21,788 nucleotides of DNA from RYN-433 sp036558265 (GTDB lineage: Bacteria; Planctomycetota; Phycisphaerae; Tepidisphaerales; Tepidisphaeraceae), in assembly GCA_036558265.1 (NCBI GenBank), contig DATBFY010000669.1, positions 1 through 21,788 of the forward strand, given 5' to 3'. Positions 15,799 through 21,788 of the stretch are shown piece after piece. The translations under genes were made by a program, and so were the position numbers. Within the stretch, counting starts at the first letter, position 1, and each line of letters starts with the position of its first letter. A model generated the notes under the pieces. It searched no databases. It saw nothing but the letters and a program-made list of their open reading frames with translations, and was not told the origin of the DNA.

Positions 15799-15869
15799 TA
15801 CCCCGTGGTGTAACGGTAGCACAAGAGATTTTGGTTCTCTTTGTCATGGTTCGAATCCATGCGGGGTAG
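15799..15869 (+). tRNA. trnQ: tRNA-Gln (anticodon UUG)
   Basis: A complete cloverleaf of 71 bases. The acceptor TACCCCG pairs fully with CGGGGTA and the discriminator base is G. The D arm is GTG/CAC around TAACGGTAG. The anticodon stem AGAGA/TCTCT encloses loop TTTTGGT, so the anticodon is TTG and reads CAA (Gln). The T stem CATGG/CCATG encloses TTCGAAT. CCA is not encoded. The next gene's start codon is only 12 bases after the 3' end. Confidence 0.96.
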
Positions 15870-15881
15870 CTGTACCGATTT

Positions 15882-16859
15882 ATGAGCACAACCGCGATCA
15901 TCCTCGCCGCCGGAAAGTCCACGCGGATGAAGTCCAACCTGCCCAAGGGACTGCATCCGGTCTGCGGGCGCCCGATGTTGCACTATGTGCTACAGGCCTG
16001 CTACGACGCCGGCTGCACCCGCATCCTCATGGTGGTCGGGCATGGCAAGGATCAGATCAAGGCGGAATTTGGCGCTGACCGGCGGATCGCCTGGGTTGAA
16101 CAGACCGAGCAACTGGGGACCGGCCACGCCGCCATGGTCTGCCGGGACGAGCTGAAGAAGCACCCGCATGGCGACGTGTTCATCCTTGCGGGGGACGGCC
16201 CTCTCATTCGCGGCGAGGTGCTGCGGACGCTGCACAATGCCCATCGGGATGAACACGCGGCCGCATCCATGGCGACGGCGGTGCTCGATGACCCGAGCGG
16301 GTACGGACGCGTCGTCCGAGATGCTGATGGCAATTTCGTCGAGATCGTCGAGCAGCTCGATTGCACGCCCGAGCAGCGGGAGATCCGCGAGGTCTTTCCC
16401 AGTTACTACTGCGTGCGCAGCGAGGATCTGCTCGATGCGCTGGGGAAGCTGACGAACAAGAACAAGAAGGGTGAATACTACCTGACCGACATCTTCGGCA
16501 TCCTGCGCAAGGCGGGGAAGCAGGTGGTCGCGGTGCAGGCCGTGACCGCGGACGACGTGATCGGCGTCAACAATCGCCAGCAACTGGCGGAGGTGGACGC
16601 GATCATGCAGGAGCGGATCCAGCGGCGGCTTCGCGAGGGCGGGGTGACGATCGTCAGCAGCGCGACGGCGTACATCGAGGACGGGGCCAACATCGGTCAG
16701 GATACGGTGGTCGGCCCGTTCACCTTTATCGGGCGGGATTCGACGATCGGGGCCGACTGCGTGATCGGCCCGTTCGCCTGCATACCGGAACAGGGCATCG
16801 TCCCGGAGGGGACGACGCTGTCGGGACCGCCGACGACCAACGGGAGGAGCTCGCGATGA
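15882..16859 (+). CDS. glmU: UDP-GlcNAc pyrophosphorylase, GlmU-type, lacking most of the acetyltransferase domain
   Basis: A 325-residue nucleotidyltransferase that should make UDP-N-acetylglucosamine from GlcNAc-1-phosphate and UTP. AIILAAGKSTRMKSNLPK at 5-22 is the signature loop, with serine where GlmU usually has glycine. EQLGTGHAAM near 76-85, GDGPL at 104-108 and KGEYYLTD further on fit the fold. After about residue 250 there are only three to four hexapeptide turns (IEDGANIGQDTVVGPFTFIG and a few more) before the end. Bifunctional GlmU is about 456 residues, so the glucosamine-1-phosphate acetyltransferase active site is missing. The start is fixed by the family N-terminus, yet no Shine-Dalgarno exists and the tRNA ends 12 bases upstream. 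It overlaps prs by ATGA. Confidence 0.9.
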   Translation: MSTTAIILAAGKSTRMKSNLPKGLHPVCGRPMLHYVLQACYDAGCTRILMVVGHGKDQIKAEFGADRRIAWVEQTEQLGTGHAAMVCRDELKKHPHGDVFILAGDGPLIRGEVLRTLHNAHRDEHAAASMATAVLDDPSGYGRVVRDADGNFVEIVEQLDCTPEQREIREVFPSYYCVRSEDLLDALGKLTNKNKKGEYYLTDIFGILRKAGKQVVAVQAVTADDVIGVNNRQQLAEVDAIMQERIQRRLREGGVTIVSSATAYIEDGANIGQDTVVGPFTFIGRDSTIGADCVIGPFACIPEQGIVPEGTTLSGPPTTNGRSSR

Positions 16860-17839
16860 GATGCGATGCCGAAGGTCTGAAGGTCTTCACCGGACGGGCC
16901 AACCCGCAGTTGGCGCAGCGGATCTGCGAGTACCTGGACATCCCGCTGGGCCGCGGTCGGACCGAGCTGTTTCCCGACGGCGAGCTGATCGTGAAGGTGG
17001 AGGAGGACGTCCGCGGGCGGGACTGCTTCGTGATCCAGTCCACCAGCCATCCGGTCAACGCGCACCTGATGGAGCTGATGATCTGGGTGGACTGCCTGAA
17101 GCGCGCCAGCGCCGAGCGCGTGACGGCGGTGATCCCGTACTTCGGCTACGCGCGCCAGGACCGCAAGGATGAAGGTCGCACGCCGATCACCGCCAAGCTC
17201 GTCGCCAACCTGATCGAGCGCGCCGGCGCCGACCGGGTGGTGGCGGTGGACCTGCACGCGGCGCAGGTGCAGGGGTTCTTCGACATCCCGGTGGATCACC
17301 TGTCCGCGAGCCCCGTGATCGTGAAGTGGTTCAAGGGCCTGAACCTGTCGAACCGGGTGTTCGTCTCGCCGGACGTGGGCGACGTCAAGCGGGCGCAGAT
17401 CTACGCGAACATGCTGGGCGGGGACATCTGCATCATCGACAAGCGCCGCAAGAGCGGCAGCGACGTGGAGACCAAGAACATCATCGGTGACGTGGAGGGG
17501 AAGAACGTGCTGATGGTGGACGACATGATCACCACCGGCGGCACGGTGACCGAGGCGTGCAAGATCCTCAAGGAGCACGGGGCGGCGGACCTGTACATCT
17601 CGGCGACGCACGCGATCTTCGCGCCGCCGGCGATGGATCGACTGAGCGCCTGTCCGTTCACGCGGATGGCGGTGACGGACACGATCCCGATGGGGACGCG
17701 CGCCCAGGCGATCCGGGATCGGCTGGAGGTGCTGAGCGTCGCCGGCGTGCTGGGCGAGGCGATCCACCGCATCCACCACAACGAATCGGTTTCCGCGCTC
17801 TTCCGAGACAGCGGCGGCACGGGCCCCAAGCGCGACTGA
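16856..17839 (+). CDS. prs: Ribose-phosphate pyrophosphokinase (PRPP synthetase)
   Basis: A 327-residue enzyme that transfers pyrophosphate from ATP to ribose 5-phosphate to give PRPP for nucleotide, His and Trp synthesis. Family motifs are all present: FTGRANPQLA near 11-20, FPDGE at 39-43, PYFGYARQDRK at 94-104 and VDLHAAQVQGFFDIPVDHL at 131-149. The flexible catalytic loop IDKRRK is at 194-199 and the PRPP-binding VDDMITTGGT at 221-230. The length is normal to slightly long, and the C-terminus after about 315 is variable. ATG 16856 overlaps the glmU stop, so translation is coupled. The glmU-prs-rplY-pth order is a widespread bacterial arrangement and supports the neighbouring calls. Confidence 0.97.
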   Translation: MRCDAEGLKVFTGRANPQLAQRICEYLDIPLGRGRTELFPDGELIVKVEEDVRGRDCFVIQSTSHPVNAHLMELMIWVDCLKRASAERVTAVIPYFGYARQDRKDEGRTPITAKLVANLIERAGADRVVAVDLHAAQVQGFFDIPVDHLSASPVIVKWFKGLNLSNRVFVSPDVGDVKRAQIYANMLGGDICIIDKRRKSGSDVETKNIIGDVEGKNVLMVDDMITTGGTVTEACKILKEHGAADLYISATHAIFAPPAMDRLSACPFTRMAVTDTIPMGTRAQAIRDRLEVLSVAGVLGEAIHRIHHNESVSALFRDSGGTGPKRD

Positions 17840-17896
17840 CGACCGACGATTGACCTCTAACACACATCATCGCGAAATTAATTACTGGAGTCTGCT

Positions 17897-18571
17897 ATGG
17901 CATCCCAAACCGCACAACTGACCGCCAAGGTCCGCGGCGAACTCGGCTCGCGCCGCAACAAGCGCCTCCGCGACGCCGGGTTCGTCCCGGGCGTGATCTA
18001 CGGCCACAAGGAAGAGGTCGTGCCCGTCACCCTCCCCAAGAAGGAGCTGGTCGGACACCTCGACCACGGCGCGCACCTGTTCAGCCTGCAGGTTGACGGC
18101 AAGAGCGAGAACGTGCTGGTCAAGGACGTCCAGTACGACCACCTGGGCATCGAGGTGCTGCACGTGGACTTCACCCGGGTGGACCTGAACGAACGCGTCG
18201 AAGTGACGGTGCCGCTGGTGCTCAAGGGCGAGCCCAAGGGCGAGGCCGACGGCGGCGTGCTGACGCAGGTGATCAGCGACCTGGAGATCGAGTGCCTGGT
18301 GACGCAGATCCCCAGCGAGGTCCGGCACAACGTCGCGGAGATGGCGCTCAACGACGTGCTGCAGATCAAGGACCTGCAATTGCCGCCCGGGGTGCGGGCG
18401 CTGCAGGATCCGGAGCAGATCGTGGCGACGGTGAAGGAAGTGGTCGAGGTCGAGCCGATCGAGGTCGCCGAGGCCGGTCCCGCCGAGCCGGAGGTCATCG
18501 GCAAGAAGCCCGAGGAAGGCGAGGAAGGCGCCGCGCCGGCCGAGGGTGGGGAGAAGAAAGAGAAAGAATAG
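17897..18571 (+). CDS. rplY: 50S ribosomal protein bL25, long CTC form
   Basis: A 224-residue protein that binds 5S rRNA in the large subunit. The N-terminal domain shows the family pattern: RGELGSRRNKRLRDAGFVPGV then IYGHKEE, and later VLHVDFTRVDLNERVEV. The second, beta-rich CTC/TL5 domain follows to about residue 190. A low-complexity acidic/lysine tail ends the protein (GKKPEEGEEGAAPAEGGEKK region). E. coli L25 has only the first domain, so this is the longer stress-protein-like version common outside enterics. TGGAG six bases before the ATG is a clear ribosome binding site. It lies 57 bases after prs and 20 before pth. Confidence 0.95.
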   Translation: MASQTAQLTAKVRGELGSRRNKRLRDAGFVPGVIYGHKEEVVPVTLPKKELVGHLDHGAHLFSLQVDGKSENVLVKDVQYDHLGIEVLHVDFTRVDLNERVEVTVPLVLKGEPKGEADGGVLTQVISDLEIECLVTQIPSEVRHNVAEMALNDVLQIKDLQLPPGVRALQDPEQIVATVKEVVEVEPIEVAEAGPAEPEVIGKKPEEGEEGAAPAEGGEKKEKE

Positions 18572-18591
18572 GCTCAGCGTGTCGGCCTCCT

Positions 18592-19206
18592 ATGAAGTTC
18601 GTCGTCGGCTTAGGCAATCCCGGTCGCGAGTATGCGGCCACCCGTCACAACGTCGGATTCGACTGCGTGGACCGGTTGGCGGCGCGGCTGGGATGGGTTG
18701 GCAAGCCGGAACAGTTCGACACCCTGGCGCGGACGAAGTTCGACGCGCTGGTGATGGACGGGACGGTTTCGCTATCCGGGGGCGGCGGCTCGGACAAGCT
18801 GCTGCTCGCCAAGCCGATGACGTTCATGAACCTGAGCGGACGGTCGGTGCAGGCGGCGATGGGTTTTTACCAGCTCACGCCGGCCGACATCCTGATCGTC
18901 CTGGACGACATCGCCCTGCCGAGCGGCAAGATCCGCATCCGCGCGGCGGGGAGCAGTGGAGGCCACAACGGCCTGAAGGACATCGAGCGGACGCTGGGCA
19001 CGAGCCAGTACCCGCGACTGCGGATCGGGATCGACGCCCCGCCCCCGCGCGTGCCCCAGCGAGACTATGTCCTGGGGAAGTTCACGCCGGATCAGCGGAC
19101 GCTGATCGATCCCGCGCTGGGTCGCGCCGCCGACGCGGTGACGACCTGGATCGAGCGAGGCGTTGAAGCGGCGATGAGCCAGTTTAACGGCAAGGATGAC
19201 GGATGA
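18592..19206 (+). CDS. pth: Peptidyl-tRNA hydrolase
   Basis: A 204-residue enzyme that frees tRNA from prematurely released peptidyl-tRNA. Start ATG 18592 gives MKFVVGLGNPG, the standard N-terminus. The open frame extends further upstream only across rplY in another frame. Catalytic and binding residues are in place: Asn9, His19 in YAATRHNVGF, Asn80 in MNLSG, Asp105 in VLDDIALPSGK and Asn126 in GSSGGHNGLKD. A short insert SLSGGGGSD around 60-68 lies before the MTFMN strand. The last residues GKDDG and the stop codon are written in the left arm of a GGATGAA palindrome, so the native C-terminus may have been altered by the element. The gene belongs to the glmU-prs-rplY-pth run. Confidence 0.97.
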   Translation: MKFVVGLGNPGREYAATRHNVGFDCVDRLAARLGWVGKPEQFDTLARTKFDALVMDGTVSLSGGGGSDKLLLAKPMTFMNLSGRSVQAAMGFYQLTPADILIVLDDIALPSGKIRIRAAGSSGGHNGLKDIERTLGTSQYPRLRIGIDAPPPRVPQRDYVLGKFTPDQRTLIDPALGRAADAVTTWIERGVEAAMSQFNGKDDG

Positions 19207-19287
19207 AGGCAGAAGGATGAAACAGATCACGGCAAACCAGAGCCGGCCGTAATAAGATTCATCCTTCATCCTTCCCCCTCCATCCTT
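19192..19287. repeat. GGATGAA heptad palindrome across the pth stop codon
   Basis: The left arm (19192-19221) is made of GGATGAC, GGATGAA, GGCAGAA and GGATGAA units. The right arm (19258-19287) is their complement, with ATCCTTC-type units. Arm against complement gives 24 of 30 matches around a 36-base loop. The pth TGA lies in the left arm. In RNA this would be a long imperfect hairpin between pth and rpsF. No U-run follows it directly. Confidence 0.75.
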
Positions 19288-19342
19288 TGATTAAAGCGGC
19301 CGGCCCCAACCGGTCAGAACCCATGCTAGGGAGTTAGCGAAC

Positions 19343-19915
19343 ATGGCAAAGACGAAAGCAGCGGCAACGACAACAACAGCGGCGCCGGCGCCGGCGAAGT
19401 TGAACCAGTACGAAGGGATGTTCCTGTTCGGGTCCGGGGCGGCGACCGAGCCGCAGGCGGCCGAGCAGACCGTGCGGCGCTTCATCGAGGCGCACGGCGG
19501 GCAGGTGCTGGTCCTGAAGAAGTGGGACGAGCGCAAGCTCGCCTACGAGATCAACAAGAACAAGCGCGGGACCTACTTCCTGTCGCTGTTCAAGGCCCCC
19601 CCGGCGGCGGTCGGGCAGATCGAGCGCGACGTCAAGCTCTCCGAAGACGTCCTGCGGGTGATGATCCTCAAGGCCGATCACATGACCGCCGACGAGATCC
19701 AGAACCACGAGCCGCAGAAGCCCGAGCCGCGCGAGGAGCGTGGGTTTGGCGATCGCGGTGGCTACGGCGGCGGCGGCGGCGGCTACGGCGGAGACCGGGG
19801 CGATCGCGGTGATCGGGGCGACCGATACGGCGACCGCGGACCCCGCGGACCGCGCCGCGAGGAAGCCGCCCCCGAGGCCGGCGCGCCCGCGGGAGGCGGA
19901 GGCGAGGAACGGTAG
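19343..19915 (+). CDS. rpsF: 30S ribosomal protein bS6 with Ala-rich start and RGD/GYGG-rich tail
   Basis: A 190-residue S6. The core (about residues 21-123) has LNQYEGMFLFGSG, the KKWDERKLAYEINKNKRGTY region and the YFLSLF strand, as in S6, which pairs with S18 on the small-subunit platform. S6 is usually 95-135 residues. Here an Ala/Thr/Pro-rich start (1-19) and a disordered tail of about 65 residues are added. The tail holds GYGGGGGGYGG followed by RGDRGDRGDRYGDRG, then an acidic-glycine end. RGG-like tails are typical of RNA-binding proteins. GGGAG 12 bases before the ATG is the binding site. Codon use matches the neighbours, so the tail is not an obvious import. Confidence 0.95.
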   Translation: MAKTKAAATTTTAAPAPAKLNQYEGMFLFGSGAATEPQAAEQTVRRFIEAHGGQVLVLKKWDERKLAYEINKNKRGTYFLSLFKAPPAAVGQIERDVKLSEDVLRVMILKADHMTADEIQNHEPQKPEPREERGFGDRGGYGGGGGGYGGDRGDRGDRGDRYGDRGPRGPRREEAAPEAGAPAGGGGEER

Positions 19916-19946
19916 ACCCCGATGATGGCAGGCACGCGGTGTCGAT

Positions 19947-19970
19947 GCCGCCGCCAATTTGTGCGGCGGC
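19947..19970 (+). other. GC-rich hairpin between rpsF and ssb
   Basis: GCCGCCGC and GCGGCGGC form a perfect 8-base stem around the loop CAATTTGT. No U-run follows, so it is not a classic terminator. It lies 31 bases after rpsF and 55 before ssb, and could stabilise or partly attenuate the transcript. Confidence 0.5.
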
Positions 19971-20025
19971 CCGCCCGAACCGCTATCATCCGAACCGTAC
20001 CCGAACCTCTTAACGAAAGGCTCCC

Positions 20026-20574
20026 ATGGCCAGCTTCAACCAGGTGATTCTGCTGGGCAACCTGACCCGAGACCCGCAACTGCGGTACATCCCCTCGTCC
20101 AACACGCCGGTGGTCGACTTCGGCATCGCCTGCAACCGTCGGTTCAAGGCGCAAAATGGTGAGGATCGGGAGGAGGTCACGTTCGTCGACTGCTCGGCGT
20201 TCGCCAAGCAGGCCGAGCTGATCAACCAGTACTTCACCAAGGGCAAGCCGATCTTCATCCAGGGACGCCTGAAGCTCGACCAGTGGGAGGACAAGCAGGG
20301 TGGCGGCAAGCGCTCCAAGCTCAGCGTCGTCGTCGAACAGTTTCAGTTCGTCGGCGGACGTGACGGCGGCGGGGGTGGCGGCGGCGGCGGCGGCGGTCAG
20401 TACGACCAGTCGGCCGGCGGTGGCGGTGGCGAGTACGACCAGCGGCCCGCGCAACGCGGCCCGCAGCAGAATCGCGGACCCGCCGCACCGCAGCGCGGCG
20501 CCCAGAACGCCCCGCCGCCCCAGCAACCCTTCGGCGACGAAGAGAATTTTAAGGAAGACGATATTCCGTTTTAG
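20026..20574 (+). CDS. ssb: Single-stranded DNA-binding protein
   Basis: A 182-residue SSB. The OB fold spans about 1-110: SFNQVILLGNLTRDPQLRYI, then VDFGIACNRRF, VTFVDCSAFAKQAE and FIQGRLKLDQWEDKQG. It is followed by a flexible Gly/Gln/Pro linker that contains an uninterrupted run of 11 glycines (114-124). It ends in the acidic tip EDDIPF, through which SSB recruits PriA, RecG, Pol III chi and others. priA lies in the same window but on the other strand and far away. ATG 20026 follows AAAGG at a suitable distance. The next gene is rplI, with no rpsR between them. Confidence 0.97.
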   Translation: MASFNQVILLGNLTRDPQLRYIPSSNTPVVDFGIACNRRFKAQNGEDREEVTFVDCSAFAKQAELINQYFTKGKPIFIQGRLKLDQWEDKQGGGKRSKLSVVVEQFQFVGGRDGGGGGGGGGGGQYDQSAGGGGGEYDQRPAQRGPQQNRGPAAPQRGAQNAPPPQQPFGDEENFKEDDIPF

Positions 20575-20668
20575 TCAGTGGTCCGTTGTCCGTGGTCCGT
20601 TGTTTCGGACAGGGAGCGACACGACAGGACGGGACACGATCAACGGACAACGGACTACGGACAACTGA
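20575..20668. repeat. GTCCGTK heptad palindrome filling the ssb-rplI gap
   Basis: The left arm (20575-20602) starts on the base after the ssb stop. The right arm (20641-20668) ends beside the rplI Shine-Dalgarno. Arm against complement gives 25 of 28 matches around a 38-base loop. Units are GTCCGTT, GTCCGTG and GTCCGTT on the left and ACGGAC-based complements on the right. It is closely related to the copy in priA. Confidence 0.85.
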
Positions 20669-20681
20669 CAAGGACAATCAC

Positions 20682-21206
20682 ATGGCAACCGTCAAGCTAC
20701 TCTTGCAAGAATCCATCAAGAACGTCGGCCGCGTGGGCGACGTGGTCGAGGTCTCGCCGGGCTATGCCCGCAATTACCTGATGCCCAACGGCCTGGCGGT
20801 CGAGCCGACCACGTCGAACCTGAAGAAGGTCGAGGCCCGGCGCCAGGAGATCGAGCGGCAGGAGCGCGAGCGCCGCGAGCAACAGCAGCGCCTGCTCCAG
20901 CAGCTCGAGGGCAAGGACGTCACCCTCGAGCGCAAGGCCAACGAGCAGGGCCACCTCTACGGCGCCGTTTCGGCGACGGACATCGCCAGGCAGCTCGAGG
21001 CCGACGGCTTCAACATCGAGGCCGGCGACGTGCTCCTGCCGGGCAAGCTCGACCGGATCGACACCTACACGGTCAAGATCCGCTTCGCCGAGGACCTGGA
21101 AACCGACCTGAAGGTCTACGTTGCCCCCGATCCGGAGTCCAAGGCGTCGATCGACGCCGCCCGCAAGGCGGCAGCCGATGCCGCCAAGACCGAGGAGAGC
21201 GCCTGA
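20682..21206 (+). CDS. rplI: 50S ribosomal protein bL9
   Basis: A 174-residue L9, somewhat longer than the usual 148-150. MATVKLLLQESIKNVGRVGD followed by VVEVSPGYARNYLMPNGLA is the diagnostic N-terminal domain that binds 23S rRNA. The central helix (about 43-75) is very rich in Arg/Gln/Glu. The C-terminal domain (GHLYGAVSATDIARQL onward) is normal, with an extra Ala/Lys tail. The chosen ATG has AAGGA seven bases upstream, directly abutting the right arm of the palindrome. An earlier in-frame ATG at 20586 would translate the palindrome and is rejected. Confidence 0.97.
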   Translation: MATVKLLLQESIKNVGRVGDVVEVSPGYARNYLMPNGLAVEPTTSNLKKVEARRQEIERQERERREQQQRLLQQLEGKDVTLERKANEQGHLYGAVSATDIARQLEADGFNIEAGDVLLPGKLDRIDTYTVKIRFAEDLETDLKVYVAPDPESKASIDAARKAAADAAKTEESA

Positions 21207-21231
21207 GCGTACGAGCAGGGCTTGGCGAACC

Positions 21232-21259
21232 TTGACACCCCCCGGGGCGTTGCTATATT
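21232..21259 (+). promoter_or_regulatory. Strong sigma70 promoter for rplM
   Basis: A perfect TTGACA (21232-21237), 16-base spacer and TATATT (21254-21259), with TGC directly before the -10 as an extended -10 element. Transcription should start near 21266. This leaves a leader of about 98 bases before rplM. Confidence 0.85.
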
Positions 21260-21265
21260 GCCCGA

Positions 21266-21363
21266 TTCTTCGCGGGAAGCCTGCCTTTTTCGGGGTATTT
21301 CCGCGATCCCCCGGACTGACACCGGCTTACGATAGATTTTTCGCGAAACTAAAGGATCTTGAA
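21266..21363 (+). promoter_or_regulatory. rplM leader with possible hairpin
   Basis: The leader contains CGCGGGAA (21271-21278), which can pair with TTCCGCG (21299-21305) with one bulged G. It also has a self-complementary TTCGCGAA (21339-21346) just before the ribosome binding site AAAGGA (21351-21356, seven bases from the ATG). Ribosomal protein leaders are often feedback-controlled, but I cannot match this one to a described motif. Confidence 0.35.
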
Positions 21364-21788
21364 ATGTCTACCTACATGGCCAAGCCCGGCGAGCTCAAGG
21401 CCGACTGGCATGTCATCGACGCGACCGACCAGGTGCTCGGCCGGCTGGCGAGCCGGGTCGCGGTCATCCTCCAGGGCAAGCACAAGCCCACCTACACGCG
21501 GCACACCGACACCGGGGATTTCGTGATCCTCCTCAACGCCGAGAAGGTTCGCGTCACCGGCAAGAAGGCCGAGGTGCTCGAGTACGACACCTACTCCCGC
21601 TACCCGGGCGGCCGCCGGATTTACACCTACCGGACGATGCTGGAAAAGCACCCGGAGAAGCTGGTGGAACTGGCCGTGCGTCGCATGCTCCCCAAGAGCA
21701 AGATGGGCCGCAACATCCTGGGCAAGCTCAAGATCTACAAGGGCAACCAGCACCCGCACCAGGCCCAGCAACCCAAAGAACTCAAGAT
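21364..21788 (+). CDS. rplM: 50S ribosomal protein uL13, partial (extreme C-terminus beyond right edge)
   Basis: 141 codons are visible and the frame is still open at the edge. Full-length L13 is about 142-150 residues, so only a few are missing. The N-terminus MSTYMAKPGELKADWHVIDA leads into VLGRLASRVAVILQGKHKPTY, the core 23S rRNA-binding region. GRRIYTYRTMLEKHPEKLV follows, then AVRRMLPKSKMGRNILGKLK and YKGNQHPHQAQQP, all diagnostic. It has its own strong promoter and so begins a new unit. rpsI is expected next, outside the window. Confidence 0.97.
   Translation, partial: MSTYMAKPGELKADWHVIDATDQVLGRLASRVAVILQGKHKPTYTRHTDTGDFVILLNAEKVRVTGKKAEVLEYDTYSRYPGGRRIYTYRTMLEKHPEKLVELAVRRMLPKSKMGRNILGKLKIYKGNQHPHQAQQPKELK

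Noticed and set aside
16697..17863. Minus-strand frame across prs
   Set aside because: His/Val/Arg-rich antisense of prs, whose family motifs are complete.
17850..17883. Promoter before rplY (TTGACC with TTAATT)
   Set aside because: The spacer is 22 bases, too long for a normal sigma70 site. rplY is probably transcribed from upstream.

Overview
The window (about 65% G+C by eye) looks like chromosomal DNA of a planctomycete, possibly a Phycisphaerae-like lineage. This is inferred from a secreted metalloprotease with a LESR-type N-terminus and a C-terminal dockerin pair, a sugar-oxidoreductase-rich gene set with DUF2264, a short GlmU-type enzyme next to prs, and glycine-rich tails on S6 and SSB. 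I see no rRNA, CRISPR array, integrase, transposase or phage gene.

Left third (1-7775, all minus strand): a densely packed catabolic block read right to left. Its first unit is DUF2264 protein, SDR dehydrogenase, ROK kinase and SIS-domain protein. After a 58-base gap comes a second unit: a 73-residue small protein, a possible tiny ORF, a MetE-core methyltransferase-like protein, an UlaG-like metallo-hydrolase and two Gfo/Idh/MocA oxidoreductases. The last of these runs off the left edge. Four-base or one-base stop/start overlaps (ATGA, GTGA, TAATG) join many of the genes, so translational coupling is likely. Together they look like uptake-independent processing of an unusual sugar or amino sugar. 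The substrate cannot be read from sequence.

Middle (7870-15563): a 736-residue zinc metalloprotease with PPC, two FN3 and dockerin domains and its own terminator (minus); the replication-restart helicase PriA (minus); an unknown multi-pass membrane protein (plus, divergent from priA); then an NrnA-like DHH phosphoesterase followed by a small membrane protein with a PH-like tail (minus).

Right third (15619-21788, all plus): a housekeeping block of tRNA-Gln(UUG), a shortened GlmU-type uridylyltransferase, prs, rplY/ctc, pth, rpsF, ssb, rplI and the start of rplM. rpsR is missing from its usual place among rpsF, ssb and rplI. A strong extended -10 promoter precedes rplM.

The most unusual feature is a set of short elements built from 7-base units. 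A GTCCGTK palindrome lies in frame inside priA, and a near copy fills the whole ssb-rplI gap. A GGATGAA palindrome covers the pth stop codon. A GGAACTC-type direct heptad run is also in frame in priA. Three unrelated heptad sequences thus share one layout, and priA has accepted two of them as extra peptide loops.
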